Shown one piece after another: positions 50,093 through 61,200 of a stretch of DNA of 64,000 bases. The notes under the pieces were generated by a model. It searched no databases. It was not told where the DNA came from and worked only from the letters and a program-made list of their open reading frames with translations. The position numbers were made by a program, and so were the translations under genes. Source of the stretch: Candidatus Zixiibacteriota bacterium (GTDB lineage: Bacteria; Zixibacteria; MSB-5A5; GN15; PGXB01); the NCBI GenBank assembly GCA_900498245.1, contig LS998015.1, positions 132,380 to 196,379 on the forward strand, given 5' to 3'. The stretch's first letter is position 1; each line of letters begins with the position of its first letter.

Positions 50093-51640
50093 CTACCGCT
50101 CGGTATAGTTCAGATATATATTGGCAACCACAAATTTATCTGTCAAGATTGAGTACCTATTATCAAAAACCATATAGTATTTTCCCGGTTTGGGGAATCG
50201 GAAATCGACCTCATACAGCGTTACCTTATCCGTTCCAAGCAAATCTTCAGCCTTATTACCGTTGATCCAATTGACATAGTTGACCTCATCAAAGATATGG
50301 AACTTAATGTCGTTGTGGGCGCCGCCCGACGCCCGAAACTGGCCCTTTAGGATTGCATTCTTAACCGCGGGCGACGATAAATCCAGTAGGAAATGCCAGG
50401 AGTTGCCCGCAGGTATTATCGCCGAATCATTTACAACCACCTGACTGAGAATTGGCGGCGGCAATGAACTCACATAGTCATGAATCCAATTAAATTTGTC
50501 CGAATTTTCAACCAGTCCGTCAGCATCAACTTCATTCAGTTCGGCAAGAATGTTTTCCTGACGTTCTTCGGGATCAGGGTGGGTAGCCGCCCATTTCTCG
50601 AGAATATTGCCTTGTGGACCGCCCAATCTTTTAAAGGATTCAAACAGGGTGACCATGCCGTGCGGATCAAATCCCGCCTGAAACATATTATAAAAGCCCA
50701 GAAGGTCGGCCTCCCGTTCCTCTTCCCGGCTGTATTGCATTAAGCCAAAAAAGGCTACGAGACTGCCAGCTTGCTTCAGGCTGGCCACCCAATTGTTGTG
50801 GTCTTGATTGAGAATAAGCCCGCTGGCTTCGATTATGCCGCTGTAGAGCAATTGTTTGGATAATTGCTGACTCATATGGTTCCCAACATTATGTCCAATT
50901 TCGTGAGCAATGACACCGACAAGCTCAGCTTCAGAGCCTAGTTTCTCTAGTAGGCCGCGATATATAAATATCCTGCCCCCGCCTACGGTAAAGGCGTTGA
51001 CTTCATCGCTGTTTAGGATCCTGCAAGAGTACACATTATTGCCCTTCTTGCTGAATTCGCCAACATGCTTTGTAAGGCTGTCAAGGTAATTATCAACGAT
51101 GGTATCATTGATAACTGGCGACTCTCGTTCAATTTCAGCGGCGCTGGCCTCCGCCATTTGGAAAATTGAACTGGAATCAAGAAGATTGAAGCCGGAAGCG
51201 CAGTCGAGTCGGTCGATATTTGGAATATTAAGATTGAAATATATACACTTGATCGAGTCAGAAGGGATAGATTTCTTATTGCCATTCAATGTAGTGCCAG
51301 ATTGAAATCTTTTGCGGTCGAGTTTGGACATTGCTCCGTAAATCACCGTGCCGGATACCATGTGGACTTCATCTGTTCCCGCCACTACTGGTGAAATTTC
51401 GGAAAGTGATGAGACTGTGTCAAATGAACAAGCCTTGATACTATGTAAACGATAAATCTCGTTTTTTCCGTCTTTCTTGAGCACGAATAGGAATTTATTA
51501 TCTTCATACTTAACGAACTCGAAGACGCCATTCGTATTATTTAAAAAAGCAACTCTGACAAATGCCTTATTCTTTGCAAAACATAGTGACACCCATATAA
51601 TAAAAATAAATGCCATGATTGTGAACGATCGGCAATTCAT
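50093..51640 (-). CDS. Secreted M48-family metalloprotease
   Basis: 515 residues. Signal peptide at 1-22 (FTIMAFIFIIWVSLCFA). Peptidase M48 motif HEIGHNVGNHM at ~245, third ligand region EEREADLLGFYNM near ~305 and the THPDPEERQENI block, as in BepA/LoiP-type periplasmic proteases. A C-terminal beta-rich ~130-residue extension (SWHFLLDLSSPAVKNAILKG onwards) looks like a carbohydrate- or ligand-binding sandwich. Starts after GGAGGAATA. Probably outer-membrane quality control; may be host rather than mobile cargo. Confidence 0.85.
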   Translation of the reverse strand: MNCRSFTIMAFIFIIWVSLCFAKNKAFVRVAFLNNTNGVFEFVKYEDNKFLFVLKKDGKNEIYRLHSIKACSFDTVSSLSEISPVVAGTDEVHMVSGTVIYGAMSKLDRKRFQSGTTLNGNKKSIPSDSIKCIYFNLNIPNIDRLDCASGFNLLDSSSIFQMAEASAAEIERESPVINDTIVDNYLDSLTKHVGEFSKKGNNVYSCRILNSDEVNAFTVGGGRIFIYRGLLEKLGSEAELVGVIAHEIGHNVGNHMSQQLSKQLLYSGIIEASGLILNQDHNNWVASLKQAGSLVAFFGLMQYSREEEREADLLGFYNMFQAGFDPHGMVTLFESFKRLGGPQGNILEKWAATHPDPEERQENILAELNEVDADGLVENSDKFNWIHDYVSSLPPPILSQVVVNDSAIIPAGNSWHFLLDLSSPAVKNAILKGQFRASGGAHNDIKFHIFDEVNYVNWINGNKAEDLLGTDKVTLYEVDFRFPKPGKYYMVFDNRYSILTDKFVVANIYLNYTER

Positions 51641-52198
51641 TATTCCTCCAATTTATAATGGCCAGCAGAACTAATATATGTCATCCAAAATGGATATCCT
51701 GATAAGAATAGCCTCGCTTTAAGTTTCTGACTTGCAGCATCATCGGTTTATTTCCTCTTACGGGACATTATTATTTGGAAATGATAAGAAATTTGCTGTC
51801 ATTTTTGACGATTATCATACCTTTTTGACCAAGGGCAAGCAAATCTATCATTTGTGTCGGATTCCAGAAACTTCGACTTTAAATTACCTCTCTATCGATT
51901 AATCGGATAAAATTACAAGAGCATTAGGCAATATCCGGGTCGCGGCAAAGGTTATTATGTTTGCAGGAAAAGAAACACTACGCGGCTCCTGAGGATTCAA
52001 GGACTCAACTCCGAAATGCCTCATAGTTAAATCAGCCTTCTGAAAAAAGGGGCTTTTTTTAGGATACTGGTTCTCCCAATGGAAATTGCTGTCGTGCATA
52101 ACATAAACTTGCCTTTGCATACCTGGCCTCGATTGCAGGATCTGCCCTGCCCAATGCCTTATAATTAATAAGTCTCATTCACCCAAAAAACAGCTCAA
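51641..52198. other. Intergenic region, one doubtful small frame
   Basis: A minus-strand frame at 51899-52120 (73 residues, MQRQVYVMHDSNFHWENQYP) follows GAGGCCAGGT, but matches no family and lacks terminator or neighbours; low confidence as a gene. An AAAAAAGGGGCTTTTTTT motif at 52044-52061 is a possible weak hairpin. Otherwise nothing seen. Confidence 0.3.
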
Positions 52199-52927
52199 TT
52201 ATTGTTGCTGTATGTCGCGCTGTATAAGCTCACAGAGCATCCGATGAACGTGTTCAGCATTCAGTTTACTTAAATTTTCTTGTGATTTAGCAACGGAGTC
52301 CTTAAAAATACCGATACTGAAACCAGTTGAGGAGAAGGTCTCAAGTGCCATATCAATTATTTCGAAACCCTCAGAGCCCGCGGCAAATAGCGCTATACCT
52401 ATAAGATTAGGTTTATTTTGATCATCGTCAAAAACCAGCCAACTATCACTTACTCCCAATGGGAAGCTGGCCTTTCCAATCGCTGGATTTGCGTGCTTAA
52501 TGCCGGAGAAATAACGATAAATTTCTTTGTTAGCCTCATATTCTGATAAGTCTGGATAGAGTGCCAAAATAAGATCGGAAACCTTCCAAGGTTTAGTATT
52601 TTCCTTGCTATGTTCTATCCATTTATGTGCCAGGTTTGAATTGCACCCAATGTACTTCACATCGAGCTTAAGTTCAATTAAAGTCAGCAACAATACACTG
52701 GCATCACGCACAAAACCGTTGAGAGCCAACAGCAGAACCGAATGAAGCGATTCGCGTAACCTAAAAAGAGACATGAAGGAAACCTTGTTGGTAATGGATA
52801 ACGGTCTTTTCGTCCCCTGGCCAGCCATTTCAATTATCAATGAACCGGCGATGTTTATCTGGTCATAGACAATTTGACCAAAAGGCTTGACCAACGGATG
52901 TTCCGCATATTTGGTCGCTATATACAA
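52199..52927 (-). CDS. DUF5677-like helical protein
   Basis: 242 residues, all-helical. SLFRLRESLHSVLLLALNGF, VRDASVLLLTLIELKLDVKY, and HKWIEHSKENTKPWKV are the conserved blocks of DUF5677-type proteins (clustered R, E and H residues), and the C-terminus HRMLCELIQRDIQQQ is typical. Found scattered in defence islands; function unknown. No operon partner here. Confidence 0.65.
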   Translation of the reverse strand: MYIATKYAEHPLVKPFGQIVYDQINIAGSLIIEMAGQGTKRPLSITNKVSFMSLFRLRESLHSVLLLALNGFVRDASVLLLTLIELKLDVKYIGCNSNLAHKWIEHSKENTKPWKVSDLILALYPDLSEYEANKEIYRYFSGIKHANPAIGKASFPLGVSDSWLVFDDDQNKPNLIGIALFAAGSEGFEIIDMALETFSSTGFSIGIFKDSVAKSQENLSKLNAEHVHRMLCELIQRDIQQQ

Positions 52928-53152
52928 ATTGTATTACTCTCCAAAATTCAAAGACTTCCGGCATAGTTAACGCAAAGAAAAAAACAGTCTACATTGTGCC
53001 CCAATTTTTCAGTATTTTTCCCTGGTTTCTGGAGGGCTACAATGATATTTCATATATTGATCAATTGGAGTTCGTTAGTCAAGAAAAATCATAATCAGCA
53101 CGCACTAAAAGAGATTGAGAGGAAGCCAAAGCGCATTTAAGTAAAGTGCATT

Positions 53153-54205
53153 TCAGGTGGCAAGCAGAGCCCCTGCTCGCCGCTCCAAATTAACGCGTTT
53201 GTCGATAAAAGGTAATTCTCTGGCATAAGCTGTCAGACCCTGGACGATTCCCCAGGTCATGGTCACATCCTCGCCCTCGGCAATTCCGTAATTCCACGCC
53301 TTGTCGATCTGGCCTTTGGTGAACTGTGAAGCCTGCAGCCGTTTGAAGATTTCCTCCGGCGTACCGGCAATTCTTTCCCCCATAGCCCTGATAGCAGTAT
53401 CTCTGACCATATCGTCCAGATTGCGATTTTCAATGAGTTTATTCATGAGCGGGACAGCCTCCGAATAAAATCGGTTCAGGGCATGGTTGCGGTGGAAAAT
53501 GCTGAGTTCTTCTACCTATTCGGCGCCCCAGACAATTTGGTTCGCGCAAACATAGTTGTACAGGAAAGGCGTCAGACCGAAAGTTGCCGCACCGGTTTCC
53601 GAGTTCCAGCAGAAAAACTCCCGCCCGAACCTAGCATTCCCCACTTCCACTGGTTTCTCATCTGTCACCAGGAAAATAAACATATCCCGGTCGGAAGCAT
53701 AAAGGCCGCAATTATCTCCGCCGTATGAAGGAGGGGTGCTGTCTCTTATTGATTCCATGATGGCTTCGACCGTATCGCAGTCCCAGATCCTGCCGTAAGA
53801 AGGGCTGGTAAAGGCGGAAACCATGTTCTGCGGCTTATTTTCCTGCAGAATCTCATTTTTGCGGATAAGAATTTTGGTATCTCCGCCATTTGAAGAGATT
53901 CCATGTTCCAAACACTGGGCGGCAATTTCCGCGGGCAAGGTATTCAAATAACCGGAAGGGGCTGCCGCCTGCTGGCATAGCTGGGTGAATGCCCAGTTGG
54001 TCAATAACGATGTCTGCATGGAGCCGTTCAGGGTCAAGGCGCCGCCTATGGCGCCATAGAGTTTTAATCCTCTAAGCGGTCTGACATCCTCAATTGAGGC
54101 CCGCTTACGATTGCCGGTGAATTCCGGCAGGTCGTCGAGACTGGCGAATCTCTCGTCCCGGGGCCTGGTCGCCCATTGCTTATGGGCGTCAAAAAGATCA
54201 GTCAT
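53153..54205 (-). pseudogene. Second DUF932 gene, interrupted by a single amber codon
   Basis: Co-linear with the intact DUF932 gene 39628-40698 over its whole length and in one frame (TNWAFTQLCQQAAAPSGYL, SPSYGRIWDCDTVEAIMES, REFFCWNSETGAATFGLTPF, NLERRAGALLAT end). At 53516-53518 the frame has TAG where the intact copy has a glutamine codon (WGAE-stop-VEELS versus WGAE-Q-IEELR). No other lesion is visible, and AAGGAGG precedes the ATG. Either a recent nonsense mutation or an amber codon that is read through or suppressed. Confidence 0.85.
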
Positions 54206-54811
54206 TTTAAGACCTCCTTTGATTTGATAAAGGTTCTATTTGTGGAAGGAGCATGCGGCTGCTGACCGAAGTCTCTTTGCAGCCGTACAATTCAGTTTAC
54301 CTATTGAATGAAAGTATGCAATTTCCGAGACAGGATACTCGGTGTGGATATTAAATTCGAATGATTGTCATGAGTGGGAAATTTTTGAAAGGACGCAAGA
54401 AATATCGCAACGGCGTTTATAACCAACTAAATTCATGCAATTATCTTTAATATTACATTTTGCAGATCGGATGTTTTAAAGAGATTAAGATATGATTTTG
54501 ACAATATTATTGATTAAGCAATGGAAAATGCATATATGCAATTTGACCAAATGATATTAATCGATTGATGGAAACCGATAATAAATGAAATAAAAAAGTG
54601 CGATCGTCTTTGCTGCAATTTTGGCAACAGTGGCAATTACTACTGGAAATTACCCGAGGTTTGCAAGTCGACAGCTTGAGTGAATCTTAAATAGTGCAAT
54701 TTTATAATATTAATTGGTATTGGGTAAATTGGATTTACTCCACAATAAAATTACTATTGCATTTTGTTGGCTTTTATTTAAATTATATAAAAAATAGGGA
54801 CGGAGATATGT
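54206..54811. other. AT-rich intergenic region, no gene seen
   Basis: About 600 bases, visibly AT-rich from 54480 onward. No convincing frame, hairpin with U-run, or repeat was found. It probably holds the promoter of the following small membrane-protein gene. Confidence 0.4.
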
Positions 54812-55291
54812 ATGGCAGATTTGTCTTTAATTAATTGTAAAGAAAACCCGGCAACAGAGGGGTTCGTCTTAGTCTGTATATTTGCACTCGCCGCATCATT
54901 GGCATTTTCCCAATCCTCAAATCAAATAAGCGCATCTGGTCGCTTGACATTGATTGAATCTGGATTGCTAGGGACTCTTGGGACTGGGCTAATGTATTTA
55001 TATTGGTTTAGAATGAATCGCATAAAAGCAGTGATGGGCTCCCTATGGGGCTCTAAAGGTTCTTTTAAGACCATTCCTGACGACAATGGGGTCAGATTAT
55101 TAATTCCCAAATGGTCTATGCTTATTTTTGATTTGGTCTCCTGTCTAATATTGGGGGGATTCTGCGCAGCATTTTTTTCGTCAGGTGCAAATTGGAAAGA
55201 ATCTATGCTAATTGGGGCCACTTGGGAATCCTTTGTAGCTGGAGTAGTTATTAAAGGAGAAAAGGAACAAGAAAGTAGAAGTGGAGCTTAG
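54812..55291 (+). CDS. Small membrane protein
   Basis: 159 residues, three hydrophobic helices (~18-36 GFVLVCIFALAASLAF, ~52-70 LLGTLGTGLMYLYWF, ~105-128 LIFDLVSCLILGGFCAAFF) with a short basic soluble loop. No family recognised. GGAG precedes the start by a few bases. The 74-residue gene begins five bases after its stop, so they form an operon. Confidence 0.65.
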   Translation: MADLSLINCKENPATEGFVLVCIFALAASLAFSQSSNQISASGRLTLIESGLLGTLGTGLMYLYWFRMNRIKAVMGSLWGSKGSFKTIPDDNGVRLLIPKWSMLIFDLVSCLILGGFCAAFFSSGANWKESMLIGATWESFVAGVVIKGEKEQESRSGA

Positions 55292-55296
55292 ATATT

Positions 55297-55521
55297 ATGG
55301 GGAAATTTACCAAATTGCTTGGACAGATTGGGGCAATTCCGGAAGAAGTTCATTTCAGAGTGGGTGATAAGGTACTAATCTTGGGTGAAAATATTACCGG
55401 AGTGATAATGAGTTTTAAGCTAAAAGAAAAACCTGAAAAGGCAACTGTGAAAATCGACCTTTCGGGCGTGGATCGCGAATTTAATGTCTCTAATTTAAGG
55501 CCCTACAATGTTAGGGAATGA
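55297..55521 (+). CDS. Small SH3/KOW-like protein
   Basis: 74 residues: VHFRVGDKVLILGENITGVI, KATVKIDLSGVDREFNVSNL. The alternating beta pattern with RVGDKV is that of small SH3-like barrels that bind protein or nucleic acid. Function unknown; operon with the membrane protein upstream. Ends convergent with the C39-like gene, 22 bases apart. Confidence 0.6.
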   Translation: MGKFTKLLGQIGAIPEEVHFRVGDKVLILGENITGVIMSFKLKEKPEKATVKIDLSGVDREFNVSNLRPYNVRE

Positions 55522-55543
55522 ATTGTGATTCTAGGTGTGCACT

Positions 55544-57169
55544 TTAGTGCGGATGGCTGCTTTTATAACGTTCAATTATGAACAAATCAGTTGAAACGAA
55601 TTTCTCGGAATCAATATCGCGCTTAACAACGAACCCGTTCATGTGGAGTGAGAACAAAGAAGGGGCATATTTGTTTGCCGTTGAATCGAGTATTATTTCT
55701 CCGAAGATTTGTCTCAGTTTGGGTCCAGATTTTTCCAGTTCGGATCGCAACATCAATTCAATAACCCAAATATATAAAGGATAATGTTGTTTAGTGTAGA
55801 AATCAGCAAGCTTTGGGGGATATGAGCTTTTGACTCTTTTCAAAAATTCCATAGATCTTATCAAATACGCCCGGGTGACAACTGAATCATCAAGCGGAGA
55901 AGACAGAGGAAATTCCGATGGCAACAGGTCCAATGTGTAAGCGAGAAATTGATTATTAGATTTCTGCAATTCAAAACGGCTAAGCACATTATTGTCCGCA
56001 TCCCGCCTTAGAACTCCTGCGACGATTTCATCGGTATGTCTGGCTTGTATTGAGACCTCTTTAGGCAGGGGAACAATTACGCCATCAACCTGATTCATAC
56101 TTTTCCACCAATTTTCGTCTGAATTATCATGCGAGTTTGCAGGGACCAAATCTCGATCACTACCTTGCGATAAAAATTCATATTGGCCATCAATCCTTGG
56201 CATTATTTTATAAGGGCCAAGTCCATCATCGTTTACTATAATACCAGAAGTCCAATTATCAATGCTGGAAATAGCGGAAGAATTGGTTATAGTGTCGAAT
56301 GAATCTGAACCCTGCAAACTGCCAATTGCCAAAATGGCATGTGGGGGATTTTTTATCGAGAGAATTATAGGTATTTCCGAATCTATATATTTGACTATCC
56401 AATTAAGGGGAGCCCAAGATTCTGTCTTTTCACTTTTAAGGTCCAAAATTGGAGAATACCCTAGGTTGGATAAGGCGTTGACCATATGAAGTACAGTTAA
56501 TCCACCAGAGGGGAAAATTCGTCCTCCCCAGGGCAGATACAATGTGGCTGCATCTGTGATTTCATGAGGGAAATTCCGCTGAATGCCATATCTTCCATAT
56601 CTGTTATGCAAAAATTGAATAGCCATCCAAATCGCGGACTGGGCACATACCATAACCATTACGTCCTGACTAATATAAGGACACCCCATCACTTTGAAAC
56701 GCCTACCAAACAAATGAGCGTATGATGGTGACTCCAATATTACGGGGAAGTTCGACTGCTGATTAATTTGAATTGAGTCTTGAAATGGTTTAATAACAGT
56801 GCGTCCGACCCTTCCTCTTATCAGAGGCGTTATCACCGAGTAACCACAGTATAACGCATCGGAAATGCTGCCATCATATAAGGATTTTAAATCAATATCT
56901 CCAGTGAAGAAATGAAGTCTCTGGCATAAACTACTATATTGTTTAAACGCCTTGGAATACCATTTTGAATATAAGCTCTGATAATCAGAATCAATATACT
57001 CTTCTTCAAATAAGACTGACTTCACCCCAAGTCTTCTTTTTACATACTCAATCAGACTTCTTAAAGGAGCATTCGCATTTTCATGAATGACGCTCGGGGA
57101 AATTAACTGCGCCAACTTATCTTGAAAATCTTTGCTATCAATGTTGAAAAGTGAAAACCTATTATCCAA
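55544..57169 (-). CDS. C39/papain-like cysteine peptidase-like protein
   Basis: 541 residues. In the middle, CPYISQDVMVMVCAQSAIWM gives a catalytic-Cys helix start, GGLTVLHMVNALSNLGYSPI matches the helix that follows in C39 peptidases, and NPPHAILAIGSLQ supplies the His, with an Asp later. No signal peptide or ABC partner is present, so it is a stand-alone cytosolic enzyme or inactive homologue. The N-terminal ~170 and C-terminal ~200 residues are not recognised. Preceded by a terminator and small gene. Confidence 0.6.
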   Translation of the reverse strand: MDNRFSLFNIDSKDFQDKLAQLISPSVIHENANAPLRSLIEYVKRRLGVKSVLFEEEYIDSDYQSLYSKWYSKAFKQYSSLCQRLHFFTGDIDLKSLYDGSISDALYCGYSVITPLIRGRVGRTVIKPFQDSIQINQQSNFPVILESPSYAHLFGRRFKVMGCPYISQDVMVMVCAQSAIWMAIQFLHNRYGRYGIQRNFPHEITDAATLYLPWGGRIFPSGGLTVLHMVNALSNLGYSPILDLKSEKTESWAPLNWIVKYIDSEIPIILSIKNPPHAILAIGSLQGSDSFDTITNSSAISSIDNWTSGIIVNDDGLGPYKIMPRIDGQYEFLSQGSDRDLVPANSHDNSDENWWKSMNQVDGVIVPLPKEVSIQARHTDEIVAGVLRRDADNNVLSRFELQKSNNQFLAYTLDLLPSEFPLSSPLDDSVVTRAYLIRSMEFLKRVKSSYPPKLADFYTKQHYPLYIWVIELMLRSELEKSGPKLRQIFGEIILDSTANKYAPSLFSLHMNGFVVKRDIDSEKFVSTDLFIIERYKSSHPH

Positions 57170-57186
57170 GTGACCTCATAATAAAA

Positions 57187-57208
57187 GGCAGGCTCAACAG
57201 CGCCTGCC
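57187..57208 (-). terminator. Rho-independent terminator of the 72-aa gene
   Basis: Minus strand: 7-bp stem GGCAGGC/GCCTGCC with 8-base loop, then TTTTATT. Lies between the small gene 57230-57445 and the start of the C39-like gene. Confidence 0.85.
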
Positions 57209-57229
57209 CATAGTCAAAATCCATAAAGT

Positions 57230-57445
57230 CTAAAATGAGCGAATCCATTTAGTATGCGATTCAGATGCTGACCGCATTTGCTCGCGATCGATTTCCAGCA
57301 ATTTCCGATTCAACTGATCGGATCGGCTCGACCACCAAGTTCTGACAGAATTATCATCATTCAATTCCTGAAGTCTATTTCCACTATAGATTTGACTTGA
57401 TCTCTCTCGAGAAGCTTCCTCTTGCTTTTTCGTCAAGACGGGCAC
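57230..57445 (-). CDS. Small hypothetical protein
   Basis: The GTG at 57445 has AGGAGG at ideal spacing; an earlier GTG (57454) overlaps that site and is rejected. 71 residues, Arg/Glu/Ser-rich and helical (KKQEEASRERSSQIYSGNRL ... WWSSRSDQLNRKLLEIDREQ), no family known. Strong ribosome site and own terminator argue it is real and monocistronic. Confidence 0.6.
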   Translation of the reverse strand: MPVLTKKQEEASRERSSQIYSGNRLQELNDDNSVRTWWSSRSDQLNRKLLEIDREQMRSASESHTKWIRSF

Positions 57446-58194
57446 GGCTTTCACCTCCTAAAATAACCCACAATTATAATCCTTTTCGGCAAAATTGCAA
57501 GCAATCTTTCCTCTCTGAAATCTATTTTAAAAGTACAATTCTTCAATTTGATACGAACTGAAGGCACAAAACCAATATATATCCGATAAGTCGCTGTACT
57601 TCAATAAATTAGTATCAAACCAAATAACTACATCTATAATGTATTATTATTCAATAACTTGTCAAGGTATTTTAATATAAATGTTGTAATATGGGTACGG
57701 CTGGATATTTAAAATGTTAACTAAGACATCTTGAGGCGGAAGATCATCAATTTATCGCAAATTTGTTTCATTTTATACATCTAGCATACCCTAATATATG
57801 AGCTTTATTGGTTTACGCAAGAGAAAAAGTTTCTTACCAGATCTTCCATTAATAGCTGTTCGATAATGTGAATTCGGCAATATAATTAAATGGTCGGGCA
57901 TATGACGATGAAATATATTACCACTGGTCAGAAACTTGAGTCGTTCGATGATCAGTATCCGAAGCGGGCTCGAAGTGGGAATGTTGGACATGGCATATTG
58001 GTATCAGAATTCGTCACTATTTTGTCACCAACATTTCTAAGTGGTTTAACGACAATGCGGGTTATGGGGTTCGATTCCCCCAACCAAAAATTTAATTATG
58101 AGAAGATTTCAGTCAAAATTAATGATACAAAATATTTAATTTTCCTTCGGCCTTACTTTCACCAATTAGGTGAGCAGCCTTTTGAAGTACTGAG
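57446..58194. other. Right-edge intergenic region with a doubtful gene remnant
   Basis: 57455-57889 is AT-rich without clear features. A plus-strand frame at 57890-58201 (103 codons, ATG) encodes MKYITTGQKLESFDDQYPKR ... KFNYEKISVKIND and stops in the terminator at 58195; no ribosome site or family. Within it, 58064-58085 reads GGGGTTCGATTCCCC, a tRNA T-arm look-alike, but no acceptor or CCA follows. Likely the scar where the island meets host sequence. Confidence 0.35.
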
Positions 58195-58222
58195 ACAATA
58201 GGGCTCCGGGGAGCCCTATTGT
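58195..58222. terminator. Strong hairpin after the C25-like protease gene
   Basis: ACAATAGGGCTCC at 58195-58207 and its exact complement at 58210-58222, a 13-bp perfect stem. It ends the minus-strand protease gene and could stop transcription from both sides; U-runs are modest. Confidence 0.75.
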
Positions 58223-58240
58223 CTTTCAAAAATGACTTTT

Positions 58241-61200
58241 TTATTTTAATAGTGTCATTTTTCTGATAGCGGTGAGATCTCCGGCTTTGATGCGATAGAG
58301 ATATATACCTGACGCCGTTTCCCGACCAAAGTTATCCTTTCCGTCCCAGATTACCGAGTGCATTCCGGCCGACATTACTTTGCAGACGAGTGTGCGCACT
58401 GCCTGACCATTAATATTGAAGATTTTCAATTCCACCATAGACTGATTTGGAATTGTGAAATCAATGCGCGTCGACGCGTTGAAGGGATTGGGAAAGTTGG
58501 GATTCAATGCGAAGACAAGCGGAACGTTTGCAGTCTCTTCGTCGCTCACAACATAATATCCGCGGGCATAAACAATGTAGGAATCGCCTGAATCTGAAGG
58601 CTCACCTGGCGGAATTGGCAATGTTAATTCTAGAGATTCACCCTTCCTCAAAACGGCAAAATCATTATCGGATGTATTGATCAGTCTCGTAACTTCACCA
58701 TTAATGGAATGATGACCTTTTGAGGGAGAAAGCGGGTTCACAATCGGCTCAATTTTGGCGGGAATTATCAGTGGCAATTGATCGACTTTCCATCCATTGG
58801 TCCATTCATATTTTATTTGAATGGGATTGCCTTCGGTCGGCAGATTTATAGTGGAAAACATGTCCGCCGTATAGTCCCTTGAAGGACAATCCGCAAGCTT
58901 GATCCAATCCCCGTCTACTGTTTTATATGATAATTCCAGTCGGGATGGGATTGCAGGAAGTGAAGTGCCGGTATACGAACCAGAATCATTGGCATTTAGC
59001 TTTCTTTGAATTGGGGGCGGACAGTAATCCTTCATGGCTCCGAAATAATTGAGATATCCCTCATTATCCGACCCGGCAGGCATATCGTAATCAACAATGA
59101 GCCAACCAGAACCATCGGCTTTAAATATGACATTATCTTTGTTCTTGATTTGTGAAAGAACATCACTGCCTTTGGAGTCGTATGCCCTTACCGGTTCAAT
59201 TTTCATTTCGGGATAGAATATCTGCCCCTCAGGAGTCACAAGTGCCGAGATCCCATTTCGCGCCGGAACCTTCAACAGTTTGACTTCATCAATATAGGAT
59301 ATCTCATTTTGGCGTTCTTCGATTCGAATCCTATACCGATCCTCAATCGGGACTGGAGCTTGTTGTAGCATATAATAGTCAACCACCGGGCTGCCTTTGG
59401 GCGAATATTCAGATTGAGTCAGAATGGTATTCTCTTCCACATATCCATGACCATCCCATACTGTAAGAAAGGGGCAGGAACCACCACCGCCACCGCCGCT
59501 TGAATTAACATAGAATACTATCGATTTTTTAGTGGAATTCCCTGCCTTATCGTAAAAAAGAACTCTGATAGTATCATTACCCGCGGAGCCGGGGGCAGAA
59601 TAGTTGGTGGTATTGCTATTTTGATTAACAATTGAACCGCGAACTGCCGACCAACTGAAGGTTATCTGGTCGCCGATCGCAGCATCCGGGTCAGTCACCG
59701 TTATGGAAACTGTTTTGGACTGACTCGTGTAAACCGGCGTCGGGCTTATGGAAATTGCTGAAGATACTGGCTCGTGCCCCCAGCTATTGCCTGAATGATG
59801 AGCATCATGATTAATCTGATCGGAATACAAAAGACCGGGATTATACTCCCCAAGTTCCCAGGACCACAAGGAATCGGATACGGATACGCATCGCACAGAC
59901 GAACTATCTGCGGTCCTGCCAAGAGTTAAAGCCCCGCCTTTTGCCGAAATTGGAAAACCGGATATTTGCAGGCCGTCTTTGTCAAAGGCATATATATCAC
60001 GGTTACCGAAAACCGCGACTACGTCGGCCGTGTCATTGCCATCCACGTCAGCGACCAAGGGTGTTGAGGAACGCTCAACCGAGGCCAGATTCGAAATTTG
60101 TTTTGGCCATCCTGCAAGGCATTGACCACTCAGATCTATCGCATAAATTCTGTCGTTCAGTGTGGCAATAAGTTCCATAACTCCGTCATGGTTTATGTCC
60201 CCTGAAGCTGCTGCCGGCTGAGAGTAAAATGGCTTATTAACGCCCGAACGCGCAAAAGGCCAGGCGGCCGGTTCGGAGCCATCCCCGCGAATAAGATGAA
60301 TATGCTTCTGCCCGCCCTGAACGGCGATTTCCTGACCGGTAAATGCGCCGTCAAATTCCCCGATAATTGGGTCCGAAAGCTGGTAATTTCCGGATTCAAG
60401 TGTCACCGGGAAATTATTAAGTACCTGCCCGGATTGATTAAATGCATAAAGTTTGCTGTCTTTGGAGGTATAGATTATATCCAGGACACCGTCGCCATTG
60501 ATATCGCCGACCGCCGGAGAGGTCATGGATGACCCAGTAACGCCAGAATTATAAAAAACATCACCGGATTGAAGAAAACCCGAGCCATCATTCTTCCACA
60601 CGTGTATCTTGCCATCATCAGTGTTCAAAATTACTTCATGCAGACCGTCATTGTTCAAGTCTGCCAATACCGGCGCTGTAAAAAAGGCTTTGGCTGTGCC
60701 GCCAAGATTTTTTGGCCAACCGCTTACGCCTAAAACCTGTTGACCGTAAATTTTGCGGCAATGGATCTGATAATTGGTGCCTGCGGCATCTGCTATCACG
60801 ACTTCCTTATAGCCATCACCGTTGATATCCGCGACCGCCGGTGAAGTATAAATGAAATCAGCGCCCTGAACGGAAAAGAGGGCACCGTTGGCGCCATTGA
60901 TGTAAGACGTACCGTCTGAATTGTAGGCGTAAACCGTATTGCCCTTTGAGAAGAGAATTTCGCCGCTGCCATTGTTATCCAGATCGGCGACACTTACTTC
61001 CCAGGGAAAGGTTTGCGGGATACTGCCTGGAAAATCAGGGTCAACCGAGGGGTTGGTGGCCGCCGTAAGTAGTTGGGACATAACGCTCTCGTTTCCCGAG
61101 CTGTCCAACATGCTGATCCGATAATAGTAAGTCTGATCGATGTTCAAGCCTTTATCCAAATAATGCGAAGCCGCTTCTATTGGTTCTGATACGACTCTGT

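Noticed and set aside
51899-52120. 73-codon minus-strand frame
   Set aside because: No family, no operon and composition like intergenic DNA; mentioned only as doubtful.
58046-58090. tRNA T-arm look-alike GGGGTTCGATTCCCC near the right edge as a possible attR
   Set aside because: No acceptor strand, no CCA, and no matching copy at the left edge of the island.
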